The notes under the pieces were generated by a model. It was not told the DNA's origin, did not search any database, and saw only the letters and a program-made list of their open reading frames with translations. Made by a program: the position numbers and the translations under genes. From UBA1206 sp050953105 (GTDB lineage Bacteria; Bacillota; Clostridia; Oscillospirales; CAG-382), in NCBI GenBank assembly GCA_050953105.1, contig JBMNMA010000009.1, positions 248,001 through 312,000 on the forward strand: a DNA stretch of 64,000 nt. The letters run 5' to 3'. Below are positions 8,365-15,533 of the stretch, piece by piece (the first letter of the stretch is position 1; the number at the start of each line of letters is the position of its first letter).

Positions 8365-8391
8365 TTAGCACTCGGCATTTATGTGTGCAAA
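8365..8391. promoter_or_regulatory. CIRCE operator, promoter-distal copy
   Basis: TTAGCACTC (8365-8373), 9-bp spacer, GTGTGCAAA (8383-8391). The left arm is perfect and the right arm matches at 7 of 9. It lies upstream of the -35 box. Confidence 0.75.
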
Positions 8392-8400
8392 CACAATAAA

Positions 8401-8435
8401 ACAACGGCGGCAATTTAAGCCGCCGTTGTTTATTT
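8401..8435 (-). terminator. Terminator of the discoidin-like surface protein gene
   Basis: ACAACGGCGGC (8401-8411), loop AATTTAA, GCCGCCGTTGT (8419-8429), with T-rich DNA on both sides. It serves the minus-strand gene ending at 8460. Confidence 0.8.
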
Positions 8436-8459
8436 TTACATATAGTTAAAGGGGAAGTG

Positions 8460-9164
8460 TTATGCGATGTGTTTTCTTAGCTTCAATCCCACCCAGGCGG
8501 AACCTGATATTATGGCAAGGATAATAAATACAGCCAGGCTGTCGTCATTTGTCTGGGGAACGGGGGTGGTAGCGTAGACCTCAATTTCGTCTATAAATAC
8601 CCATCCGGGGGTAACCGGAGTGCCGTCCCGTTCAAAGGCCTCCTGATGATGGATAACGAATTTTATATACTGGGCAGTTACCGCTTGAGGAAGCTCGATG
8701 GAGGCTACACCGGTTTTTGAAATACCGGAGGCGTTATCCTCACCTATCGTCACCGATCCTGCGTGGATATAGGAGCCTTCGGCGGTGTCGGCGATATAGA
8801 CCGAGTAGGACTGAGGAGCGTAGATGCCCATGTCGGTTTCGGCAAGATAGCTTAACGTGAGAGTTTTAATATTATCGTAGCTTTCGCCTAAGTCGAGAAT
8901 AATTACAAAGTCGCCGTTTTCGTCCTTGTTTGCCTGGTTAAAGCCTACATAAGCAGGACTTTTAAAGTAGAGATCGTCTACCCGTTCACCCTTTACCCCG
9001 TCAGTGAGCTTAAAGGAGTCGTCGTCCGGGTAAGCTGCCGATGCGGGGGTTACCAGTGTGTAGGATTTCCCCTGGGAAAGCAGATTCCCTTCTGCTTGAG
9101 CCACTGCCACCGCCGGTATGGCAAGAAGGGAAATGGTCAGAACAACAAGTAAAATTTTCTTCAT
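8460..9164 (-). CDS. Secreted discoidin-like (F5/8 type C-like) protein with C-terminal membrane anchor
   Basis: 234 residues, function not known. A signal peptide covers about residues 1-25 (ending AVAVAQA). The middle resembles an F5/8 type C / discoidin beta-sandwich: a KLTDGVKG segment, LDLGESYDNIKTLTL, and the closing FIDEIEVYA. The C-terminus is VPQTNDDS, a hydrophobic helix, then KLRKH, which resembles a degenerate sortase signal (PQTGD type) but lacks the Gly. It is therefore either wall-linked or simply membrane-anchored, facing outside, perhaps binding carbohydrate. Monocistronic: RBS AAAGG before the ATG, own terminator after the stop. Confidence 0.7.
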   Translation of the reverse strand: MKKILLVVLTISLLAIPAVAVAQAEGNLLSQGKSYTLVTPASAAYPDDDSFKLTDGVKGERVDDLYFKSPAYVGFNQANKDENGDFVIILDLGESYDNIKTLTLSYLAETDMGIYAPQSYSVYIADTAEGSYIHAGSVTIGEDNASGISKTGVASIELPQAVTAQYIKFVIHHQEAFERDGTPVTPGWVFIDEIEVYATTPVPQTNDDSLAVFIILAIISGSAWVGLKLRKHIA

Positions 9165-9261
9165 GATTATTACCTTTCCTTACTTTTCGTTTTACATCAA
9201 TTTTACTATATTCACAAAAAGCGGTTTTATACATTTGGATAAAAAAATAATTAAAATATAC

Positions 9262-9290
9262 TTGAAATTATACTCAATCGGTGCTATAAT
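9262..9290 (+). promoter_or_regulatory. SigA-type promoter of tRNA-Leu
   Basis: TTGAAA (9262-9267), 17-bp spacer, TATAAT (9285-9290). Confidence 0.8.
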
Positions 9291-9321
9291 AAGCAGGCTC
9301 TTTGACGAGCGTTATATATTT

Positions 9322-9408
9322 GCCGGTGTGTTGAAATTGGCAGACGAGGTAGACTCAAAATCTATTGTCCGTGAGGACGTGCGGGTTCGAGTCCCGCCAC
9401 CGGCACCA
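9322..9408 (+). tRNA. tRNA-Leu (anticodon CAA), CCA encoded
   Basis: 87-nt class II tRNA: acceptor GCCGGTG/CACCGGC, anticodon stem TAGA/TCTA with loop CTCAAAA, long variable arm (TGTCCGTGAGGACG), T arm GCGGG/CCCGC, and an encoded CCA. Confidence 0.94.
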
Positions 9409-9411
9409 TAT

Positions 9412-9452
9412 AAGCACCATCATTTAAATTCAAAATGATGGTGCTTATTTCT
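9412..9452 (+). terminator. Terminator of tRNA-Leu
   Basis: AAGCACCATCATTT pairs perfectly with AAATGATGGTGCTT (9433-9446), followed by a T-rich run. Confidence 0.82.
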
Positions 9453-10061
9453 TTGTAAACATTAATAATCTAGATTTTACGGCATAAATCAACCGCTGCA
9501 ATTATTTTTGCTGCGGTTTTTTATGTATTACTGATATTAAGTATATCAATAGTTAGATATTGAAAGTGTTATCGTTGTTCTTATTCGCCTAATCGTAGGA
9601 TTTGTGGGTAATCATGTGAATTAGAGGGTAATCGTAGGGTTTTTTATTTTACATCATCAGTCGTTGATTACCGTCACATTCTCCTGCGGTAATACAGATG
9701 CTTTCGCAGAGCCGAAGCCGGAGCTTTGCATGATTTTCGACACAATGCCCTGTACGATAGAGAACACAGCAAGTATATGTTATGACCATTTTTGCTATGA
9801 TGAAGCGGATAAAGAGTTTTAAAGCGTGTTCAGGTTTCTTGATTTCGGCATTCTTCCGCCTCCTTTCGATGTAATAACTTAAATGATAGAAAAAGACACA
9901 TTCAAACGTTATAATATAAAAACAATCAACCAAACTGCGACAATGATTCGCGAAAGGTTGACTGTGTAAAGAGATATCAGAAAAAACTAAATTTTGATTA
10001 TTTCTCAAACAGGACCGCAAGAATTGATAATACAAACTGTTCGTTTTCATTTATACTTCAA
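9453..10061. other. AT-rich gap with no convincing gene
   Basis: About 600 bp between tRNA-Leu and the AraC-type regulator. It holds a terminator-like hairpin (AACCGC...GCGGTTTTTT, about 9491-9522) and two copies of TAATCGTAGG (near 9592 and 9630). A 67-codon open stretch on the plus strand (9625-9828, Cys- and acid-rich, no start codon) and a 133-codon minus-strand frame over it (9649-10050) look like decayed or chance frames. I recognise neither product. Confidence 0.5.
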
Positions 10062-10079
10062 ATGAAAAGAGGTGATATT

Positions 10080-10967
10080 TTGAATAACCTGCAATTAATA
10101 GAATCTGTTTTAGTTTACATAGATGAGCATTTGGCTGACGATATAACTTTTGAAACTATAGCAGATGAATTTGGTTATTCTGCCTTTCATTTTCACAAAA
10201 TTTTTTCTTCCGTCACAGGACAAACCATAACCGATTATTTAAAGAAACGCAGACTTTTACATACGTTTATGGATCTGGTGCGCACAGATAAAACCATAAC
10301 CGACATTTGTTATGACTGCGGATTTAAGAGTATTCAAACATTTAACCGTATATTTAAAGAAACCTTTGATATGCTTCCGTCTGATGTAAGAAAGAAACAC
10401 CTTAAAATTGATTATAAAAGTGTTCAAACTATTATCTCCGGCTATGAAAAAAGAATTCATTTTAAAGGAGAGTATATTATGGAACCCAAATTTGTTGAAA
10501 AAGATGAATTTATCCTTATTGGCTCACGAAAGCATACAAGTAATGGATGGCATGTTATAGGCGAAGCGTGGGGAGAACTCAAAGCCAATATGGATAAAAT
10601 AAGCAGAGTAAATCCAAATTCAATGTATGGCTTTGAGGATTATTCCGAGGATTTTAGTTCAGACCCTCTTCAGTATTATTACATGGCAGCAGTTGATGCA
10701 AAAAGTGATTCTAACATTCCTGAAGGCATGTATGTTAAGAAGATTCCAAAATCTCTTTATGCGGTTTTTACCGTGAACGGCAATAATTCTAATGGTGAAA
10801 TAGGTAAAGCTTTTCGGTATATTTATGATACCTGGCTGCCAACTTCCGAATATTGTCTATCGGACGAATTGTGTGCGGATTTTGAATATTATGATGAACG
10901 GTGGGATTGCCAATCGGCTTCATCCCAATTGGACTTATATATCCCAATAAAGAGGTTAGTAAAATGA
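10080..10967 (+). CDS. AraC-family regulator with GyrI-like effector-binding domain
   Basis: 295-residue transcription regulator. The N-terminal AraC/XylS double helix-turn-helix spans about 1-105 (FGYSAFHFHKIFS and CGFKSIQTFNRIFK are the recognition helices). The C-terminal half is a GyrI-like/SOUL-type ligand-binding domain (MYGFEDYSED, PKSLYAVFTVNG). This domain order is typical of Rob-like sensors of small molecules or drugs. The start is set at TTG 10080 because RBS GAGGTG (10069-10074) stands right before it; an in-frame ATG at 10062 lacks an RBS. Codons are AT-rich compared with the housekeeping genes around. It overlaps the next gene by ATGA. Confidence 0.85.
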   Translation: MNNLQLIESVLVYIDEHLADDITFETIADEFGYSAFHFHKIFSSVTGQTITDYLKKRRLLHTFMDLVRTDKTITDICYDCGFKSIQTFNRIFKETFDMLPSDVRKKHLKIDYKSVQTIISGYEKRIHFKGEYIMEPKFVEKDEFILIGSRKHTSNGWHVIGEAWGELKANMDKISRVNPNSMYGFEDYSEDFSSDPLQYYYMAAVDAKSDSNIPEGMYVKKIPKSLYAVFTVNGNNSNGEIGKAFRYIYDTWLPTSEYCLSDELCADFEYYDERWDCQSASSQLDLYIPIKRLVK

Positions 10968-11560
10968 AAACTAATTTAAAATATTACTACACGAATTTTC
11001 CTGTTATTGAATATGACAACATTCTGTTACGAGAAATAACAGAAGCAGACCTTAATGATTTGGCTGAATGTATAACTGATGTTGAGATTTATAAATATTG
11101 GGGTGATAACCGCTCAACTTTAGAAAAAAATGTGATTAGTTATTATAAGAGATTTTTACAAAGAACCCCAAATGAAAAGCGCAATTGTTTTCACTGGGGT
11201 ATCATATTAAAAGATGAAAATAAATTAATCGGTCAAATTTTTATAAATAAAATAGAAAACAACCGTATGTCACATATCGGGTACCGGATATCCCGAAAAT
11301 ATTGGAATAACGGTTATGTAACAAAAGCTATTAAAGCGGTTGTTGATTTTTGTTTTAAAAAAACCGAATTAAAAAGACTTTATACCAGTGTTGATATTAG
11401 AAATATTGCATCTTGGAAAGCACTTGAAAAATGTGGTTTTACTCGTGAAGGTTTTATAAGACAAGGAAAATTTGGGCGTAAGTATTGCGATTATTATCTT
11501 TATGGACTAATAAAATCAGATTATAAAAACAACACATCTGGTGTTAGCGTGAAGGATTAA
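10964..11560 (+). CDS. GNAT-family N-acetyltransferase (RimJ/RimL type)
   Basis: 198 residues, Acetyltransf_3 type, probably acetylating a protein N-terminus, an amino group of an antibiotic or another small amine using acetyl-CoA. The conserved segments are IGYRISRKYWNNGYVTKAIKAV (acetyl-CoA loop) and RNIASWKALEKCGF. The start at 10964 forms an ATGA overlap with the AraC/GyrI regulator stop, preceded by AGAGGTT. The pairing with an effector-sensing regulator suggests a small-molecule response cassette. Its low GC content suggests acquisition by transfer. Confidence 0.85.
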   Translation: MKTNLKYYYTNFPVIEYDNILLREITEADLNDLAECITDVEIYKYWGDNRSTLEKNVISYYKRFLQRTPNEKRNCFHWGIILKDENKLIGQIFINKIENNRMSHIGYRISRKYWNNGYVTKAIKAVVDFCFKKTELKRLYTSVDIRNIASWKALEKCGFTREGFIRQGKFGRKYCDYYLYGLIKSDYKNNTSGVSVKD

Positions 11561-11593
11561 TGTGCCATATTATTGTATTAAAAAAGGGTTTTT

Positions 11594-11638
11594 CACCAAA
11601 AAAGAAGCAGGTCTATGTGACCTGCTTCTTTTTTGGTG
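11594..11638 (+). terminator. Strong terminator after the acetyltransferase
   Basis: A perfect 20-bp stem (11594-11613 with 11619-11638), loop TATGT. The top of the stem is GAAGCAGGTC/GACCTGCTTC, with T6 in the right arm. Confidence 0.8.
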
Positions 11639-11646
11639 TCAACTGT

Positions 11647-11799
11647 ATTCGCCTTCCTTCAGGCGGTGAGTTTTATTGTTATTCGCCCGAAGGGCAAATA
11701 ACAGTTATATTGCACCTATGGTGCTGTTTTGGAAGGCGAATTTAATATAACTGCCGACGAAGTCGGTAATATTACTGTGAGCAAAGCGAACAATATAAC
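11647..11799. repeat. Modular hairpin repeat, copy B
   Basis: Non-coding block of nested hairpins. An outer 11-bp inverted repeat ATTCGCCTTCC (11647-11657) / GGAAGGCGAAT (11731-11741) encloses GCCC-GAA-GGGC and GCACC-TAT-GGTGC. Then follow CCGAC-GAA-GTCGG and GTGAGCAAAGCGAAC, separated by AATAT spacers. GTTATATT (11704-11711) and AATATAAC (11792-11799) repeat the ends of copy A at 3225-3302. It looks like a REP-like modular element of the kind scattered between genes in Oscillospirales. The short open frame across it is not a gene. Confidence 0.55.
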
Positions 11800-11859
11800 C
11801 GGGAACTTGTAGAGCAATATACAAAACAAGGTTTAATTAACTTAGCGAATTTTACATTA

Positions 11860-12252
11860 TTATAAATCACATTGAACTACAAACTTTTCACCAAACACCA
11901 CCGGCAGGGTTGATATATTATAATGATACTCGCTGTCATTTACAAAAACGGTTATTACGCCCTCCTGTGGGATGCTGTTTTCAGCTATGCTCATCCCCGA
12001 CATTAATTTAAGCATTGTGGTGATTGCGGAATACATATCCATTGAAAACCCCATTTTTTCATATAGCCTTCCGTTTTTTCTGTATCTAACCCTTGCTGTT
12101 TTTTCGTAAGGTTCTATATGTATATTGCCGGCTTTCAGTAAAATCCCTTCAAGAAATATTGAATTAAGCAATCGTGCGATATAAGGGTTAACAGTAGCCG
12201 TTTTTTGGCTTTTATCAAGCACATACACGTCCGGATAATAGGTATTAAACAC
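11860..12252 (-). CDS. Truncated GspE/PilB-type secretion ATPase (no Walker A)
   Basis: 130 residues matching only the segment of type II secretion/type IV pilus ATPases that precedes the nucleotide-binding core: GNIHIEPYEKTARVRYR corresponds to the family's SDIHIEP region, followed by MSGMSIAENSIPQEG and the STLPVVFGEK segment, after which full-length members have the Walker A loop. Here the protein stops within four residues (QCDL). Start is GTG at 12252 with RBS AAAGGAG. No Walker A or B sequence appears downstream. It could be a decayed gene or a stand-alone adaptor; codons remain open and an RBS is present. Confidence 0.65.
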   Translation of the reverse strand: MFNTYYPDVYVLDKSQKTATVNPYIARLLNSIFLEGILLKAGNIHIEPYEKTARVRYRKNGRLYEKMGFSMDMYSAITTMLKLMSGMSIAENSIPQEGVITVFVNDSEYHYNISTLPVVFGEKFVVQCDL

Positions 12253-12284
12253 CGTTTATCTCCTTTCCCGCATTTTATTTTGTA

Positions 12285-12320
12285 AAAAAAGAGCTACGAT
12301 TTTATTTCGCAGCTCTTTTT
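12285..12320 (-). terminator. Terminator downstream of the tasA-like gene
   Basis: AAAAAGAGCT(A)CGA / TCG(C)AGCTCTTTTT with one mismatch and A/T flanks, between the tasA-like gene and the GspE fragment. Works on either strand. Confidence 0.65.
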
Positions 12321-12406
12321 AAATCTAAACGCAGCGGTTTTATTTGTGAAGGTATTCCTTCTGCTGCTTTCAGTTGAAAATCATTTTTATAATAGCTGAA
12401 ATATAA

Positions 12407-13024
12407 TTAGTGACTAGCCCCTTGTTTGACCTGATGAAGAGTAAATTCTATATCAAGGATGCAGCTGTCGGTCTGAGCAAGGTTATCTTGGGGAGAAGAC
12501 CACCAGTCAATAATAGCTTCGCCTATGATATCAACACTGGTGCCTGCAGGCATCAGTTTATCCACAAGAAGTGCGGAAGGCATTGCGCTCATTTTGCCGT
12601 TATAGATCATTTCGTCACCATCGCTGATCCAGCCGTTGCCGTCATTATCAAAGAACAGTCTGATGTTCAGCATACTGCTGAGTTCACCGACATCAGCAGT
12701 TGTGTCTCCGGCTTCCAATTCGGGTTCAACAAGATCATTTTCAAAGTCGGTGACAACAATTTTGGTTATGTTAAGATAACCGGAGATGGTGCCGTCGTTT
12801 GTTAATCTGTATGAACCTTTAGGCTGGTCACCGGGCTTCATGTTTTTAACATCGAACCTGATAAAGTTTTCGTCTCCGCCTTGAATCTTAAGGTCCAGTT
12901 TTCCGGCTGTGAAAGTGTTGCCGAAGCTTCTTTCAACATCGGAAAAATAAGCGGTGGTTGCGCCGGCTACCAGAGCGGCCGCAATTGCGATTACCATAAT
13001 GCTAAAAAGAATCCTTTTTTTCAT
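12407..13024 (-). CDS. TasA/CalY-type secreted protein (SipW substrate)
   Basis: 205 residues. The N-terminus has the SipW-dependent signal: MKKRILFS, a hydrophobic core and TTAYFSDVERSFGNTFTAG (about 23-41), the hallmark of the TasA/camelysin family. Members form extracellular matrix fibres or surface proteins. The body is an acidic beta-rich domain with no protease motif. Start 13024 is chosen because AAAGGAG stands 8 nt upstream; an upstream ATG would add a non-signal extension. It follows sipW by 165 bp on the same strand and is its probable substrate. Confidence 0.85.
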   Translation of the reverse strand: MKKRILFSIMVIAIAAALVAGATTAYFSDVERSFGNTFTAGKLDLKIQGGDENFIRFDVKNMKPGDQPKGSYRLTNDGTISGYLNITKIVVTDFENDLVEPELEAGDTTADVGELSSMLNIRLFFDNDGNGWISDGDEMIYNGKMSAMPSALLVDKLMPAGTSVDIIGEAIIDWWSSPQDNLAQTDSCILDIEFTLHQVKQGASH

Positions 13025-13044
13025 TTTGTTTTTCTCCTTTAAAA

Positions 13045-13173
13045 AAATATTTTTTTGGTAGTCTACTACCATTTTTTTAGCACTGTCCGACAGCTTTTAT
13101 CGGTATAGAGACAAACAGGGGAAACAGGAAACGGAAAAACAGGAAACTGGGGAACAGGAGTGGGAAACCGATA
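13045..13173 (-). promoter_or_regulatory. Structured leader between sipW and the tasA-like gene
   Basis: Contains inverted repeat TATCGGT (13098-13104) / ACCGATA (13167-13173). It encloses short imperfect repeats of AACAGG/GAAAC type (13113-13157, pyrimidine-rich on the transcribed strand). Then come the hairpin CTGTC-G-GACAG and TGGTAG-TCTA-CTACCA (about 13057-13072) beside poly-A/T. No open frame. Possible attenuator or mRNA stabiliser setting the ratio of TasA-like protein to peptidase. Confidence 0.4.
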
Positions 13174-13189
13174 TATTTTTACTTCTTTG

Positions 13190-13864
13190 CTAAGTCACAT
13201 TACTACCTCCTTCAGAAGAGTTATTTATAAGGGTTTGCTTTAACTTTTCCATTAAAAGCTCTTCCTTTTTCTTCCTTTGAAGTTTAATTAGCTTCAAAAG
13301 ATTCAACGTTTCTATAAGGATAAGTAATATACCGGGTACCATTACCAAAAGAATAAGTCCTGCTTTTGATTTAGCAAAGTTCATGATATTTCCCACAAAG
13401 GGTATTGATAAATGAACTTTGCCTAAAATATATTCATTGGGCAGAGGATCCATGTCGTCTATTTCGTTGGCATCCCCTCTAGTGACATAGGTTCTTACAT
13501 TGCCATCATTTATTTTGACGATACGGTGTGTTACAATAGTCTGCTTGTCACTGGGGCTTATGAAAGTAACAATATCGTTTACTTTTAGCGGTTTATCGCC
13601 CGGATGGGATACGATAATTATTGATCCTTTGTGTATGGTAGGCTCCATACTGCCGCCAATAACCGAATACACTTGGTAGTTGCCTATTTTTACCACTTCG
13701 CCGGTGGATTTGCTAATTATCGATAGATAGATAATTACGACCAAAAACAGGAAAGCAAATATATACGCCACATTGAATACAATTTTTAACACTTTAGCTG
13801 TCCTGGTTTTTTTAAATGCGTTAAACTTGCTCGGAACACGCCTTAGGAGTTTTTCTTCTGCCAT
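13190..13864 (-). CDS. sipW: Signal peptidase I, ER/SipW type
   Basis: Membrane-bound signal peptidase of the ER/archaeal type, which uses a Ser-His pair instead of the bacterial Ser-Lys dyad. It has 224 residues: a basic cytoplasmic N-terminus, membrane helix about 26-50, catalytic Ser72 in IGGSMEPT, His113 in VTHRIV, the GDAN segment near 136, and a second membrane helix about 170-192. The neighbouring TasA/CalY-type protein is its likely substrate. A TATAAT box is visible on the minus strand at 13922-13917, with a poor -35. Confidence 0.9.
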   Translation of the reverse strand: MAEEKLLRRVPSKFNAFKKTRTAKVLKIVFNVAYIFAFLFLVVIIYLSIISKSTGEVVKIGNYQVYSVIGGSMEPTIHKGSIIIVSHPGDKPLKVNDIVTFISPSDKQTIVTHRIVKINDGNVRTYVTRGDANEIDDMDPLPNEYILGKVHLSIPFVGNIMNFAKSKAGLILLVMVPGILLILIETLNLLKLIKLQRKKKEELLMEKLKQTLINNSSEGGSNVT

Positions 13865-14001
13865 CAGTCATTGTCCTTTCAGTGTAATGGTAACCGCTTC
13901 CATATTCATCGCTGATATTATAGTTCGGCATAATCGATTATTTTGTTTAAATATGGGCGTAAAAAAAATTTTATTTTTTCTACTTTTTTGTTAAAATGTA
14001 A

Positions 14002-14027
14002 AAAAAGCACCCTTTTAGGTGCTTTTT
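14002..14027. terminator. Terminator-like hairpin upstream of the sipW region
   Basis: AAAAAGCACC (14002-14011) / GGTGCTTTTT (14018-14027). It is symmetrical and could act in either direction; no gene ends nearby. The rest of 13865-14183 shows nothing else I can support. Confidence 0.5.
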
Positions 14028-14183
14028 CAGATATTTGTCGAAAAGTTAAGTGCTCAAAAGTCGGTAAGTGTGGCTTAGTTACGATAAAAGGCGGAACAAA
14101 GTATTTCACGCCAAATCATAGGTTAAAAATGACTGTGTTTTTACCTTTTACCCGTCTGTTTGCATCTTTGCATACCAAAACTC

Positions 14184-14212
14184 TTGACACAAATTACTGA
14201 TAATGCTATAAT
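14184..14212 (+). promoter_or_regulatory. Consensus SigA promoter of small membrane protein gene
   Basis: TTGACA (14184-14189), exactly 17 bp, TATAAT (14207-14212): perfect consensus in both boxes, implying strong expression of the 78-residue protein. Confidence 0.88.
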
Positions 14213-14258
14213 CAGTTGCTCCAAATCAGTGTGAGAATTATAAAGAAAGGTATAAAAA

Positions 14259-14495
14259 ATGGAACTTTTACAAAGAATATTTCCCCTGTCATTCGGAAAA
14301 AAAGACCTTGCAGGTCTTATAATTACAATATTGATTTATCTGGTGGTCGGTGCGGTATTAGGAGCCGTCGTCGCCTTTCTTGCAAAAATACCCATTATAG
14401 GGTTTATATTTGCTTTAATAGGCTCGCTTATAGGTATTTATATTTTCGCTGGACTGGTCATCTTAATTTTGGTTTACCTGAACTTGCTTAGATAA
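14259..14495 (+). CDS. Small hydrophobic membrane protein, unknown function
   Basis: 78 residues, two membrane helices (about 17-39 and 44-76) rich in Ile, Leu, Val and Gly, with a short polar N-terminus (MELLQRIFPLSFGKKD). RBS GAAAGG precedes the ATG and a perfect consensus promoter lies 46 bp upstream. I do not recognise a family. It converges with the DUF378 gene, with a small GGCCT-GAAC-AGGCC hairpin (14513-14526) between them. Confidence 0.7.
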   Translation: MELLQRIFPLSFGKKDLAGLIITILIYLVVGAVLGAVVAFLAKIPIIGFIFALIGSLIGIYIFAGLVILILVYLNLLR

Positions 14496-14531
14496 ATTAA
14501 GACTTATGTAACGGCCTGAACAGGCCGGTAT

Positions 14532-14744
14532 TTAACGTCTTTCGTCGACGGTTTCTGACGTGCGCCGGAACAGAAGGCTTATGCACCACAGCCCGCAAAG
14601 GCCGACAAGTGTATATATAATTCTGCTGATTACCGCGCCCTGACCGCCGAAAATCCAGGCTACAAGGTCAAACTGGAACAGGCCTATAAGCCCCCAGTTG
14701 ATTGCACCGATAATAACAAGAACAAGTGAAAATTTGTCAAGCAT
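14532..14744 (-). CDS. DUF378 family membrane protein (YuzA-like)
   Basis: 70 residues with the DUF378 pattern: two membrane helices, the first containing IGAINWGLIGLF and the second carrying TLVGLCGLW. Function unknown across the family. RBS GAGAGGAGA lies before the ATG. It is transcribed divergently from trmB and toward the 78-residue membrane protein. Confidence 0.85.
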   Translation of the reverse strand: MLDKFSLVLVIIGAINWGLIGLFQFDLVAWIFGGQGAVISRIIYTLVGLCGLWCISLLFRRTSETVDERR

Positions 14745-14813
14745 GATATTTTCTCCTCTCTGCGTTGATATTTTGTCTAAAATTATAAGGAATATACATT
14801 GTGAGGTCCATAA

Positions 14814-15465
14814 ATGAGATTAAGACCCAAAAAAAAACCGTGAAAAACGGCTGTCGGCCGTATCAGAATACTTTGCTACATTAAACGATGGTAAGCTGGA
14901 TCTGGAAAAAACCTTTGATGAAAAGAAGGATGTGCTTTTTTTAGAATTTGGCTGCGGCAAGGGTGAATTTGCCTTACGCCTTTCCCAAAGGCACCCGGAA
15001 TCTAACATTATTGCCGTCGAAAAGGTTACGGATGTAATAATGATGGCAATGGAAAAGGCATGTCGGGAGGAATGCCGGAATCTTAAATTTTTAAGTCTGG
15101 ATATTGAAACAATAACCGATGTTTTTCCCGAAAAATGCGCCGATGCCATTTACATTAACTTCTGCGACCCGTGGCCAAGGAAAAAACACGCCAAGCGCCG
15201 CCTTACAAGCCCCGCTTTTCTTGAAAGATATAAAAAGCTGCTAAAGGACAGCGGTTGTATTTATTTTAAAACCGATAACATCGGATTATTCGAATATTCG
15301 CTGGAAACATTTGCCGCTTGCGGTTATATTTTACGGAATGTATGCTTTGACCTTCACAATGACGAAATTTTAAGTAAAGACAACATTCAGACCGAGTATG
15401 AGAAAAACTTTTCCGCAAAAGGCTTTAGGATAAATTATCTTGAAGCAAGATTATCCCAAGACTGA
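14814..15465 (+). CDS. trmB: tRNA (guanine-N7-)-methyltransferase, frameshifted at an A9 tract
   Basis: SAM-dependent methyltransferase that makes m7G46 in tRNA. The main frame contains the SAM-binding EFGCGKGEFA and the family signature DPWPRKKHAKRRL. That frame has no start before the internal GTG at 14932. The natural start is ATG 14814 (RBS GAGGT), encoding MRLRPKK, the usual TrmB N-terminus. It runs through nine A residues (14829-14837) into a stop at 14841. Removing one A joins the frames as MRLRPKKNREKRLSAV, a normal TrmB start. So this is a one-base insertion in a homopolymer: a sequence error, phase variation or transcriptional slippage. Without the shift the gene is broken. Confidence 0.85.
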
Positions 15466-15490
15466 CGGAGAAGGTTATAATGGATACGCA

Positions 15491-15517
15491 AAAAACCCGC
15501 CAAAGGCGGGTTTTTAT
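15491..15517. terminator. Bidirectional terminator between trmB and murE
   Basis: AAAAACCCGCC-AAA-GGCGGGTTTTT with T-rich flank, lying between the convergent trmB and murE stops. Confidence 0.85.
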
Positions 15518-15533
15518 TTGTTTTTGTTATTTT

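Noticed and set aside
9649..10050. 133-codon minus-strand open frame upstream of the AraC-type regulator
   Set aside because: No clear RBS, odd composition (many Cys and Arg), overlaps a different open stretch on the plus strand, and no family recognised.
11560..11745. 61-codon plus-strand frame after the acetyltransferase
   Set aside because: It runs straight through a 20-bp terminator stem and the hairpin repeat.
13113..13157. Possible CRISPR-like short repeats (AACAGG/GAAAC)
   Set aside because: Units are 6-9 bp, irregular and without spacers of constant length; better described as a simple repeat within a leader. No CRISPR array in the window.
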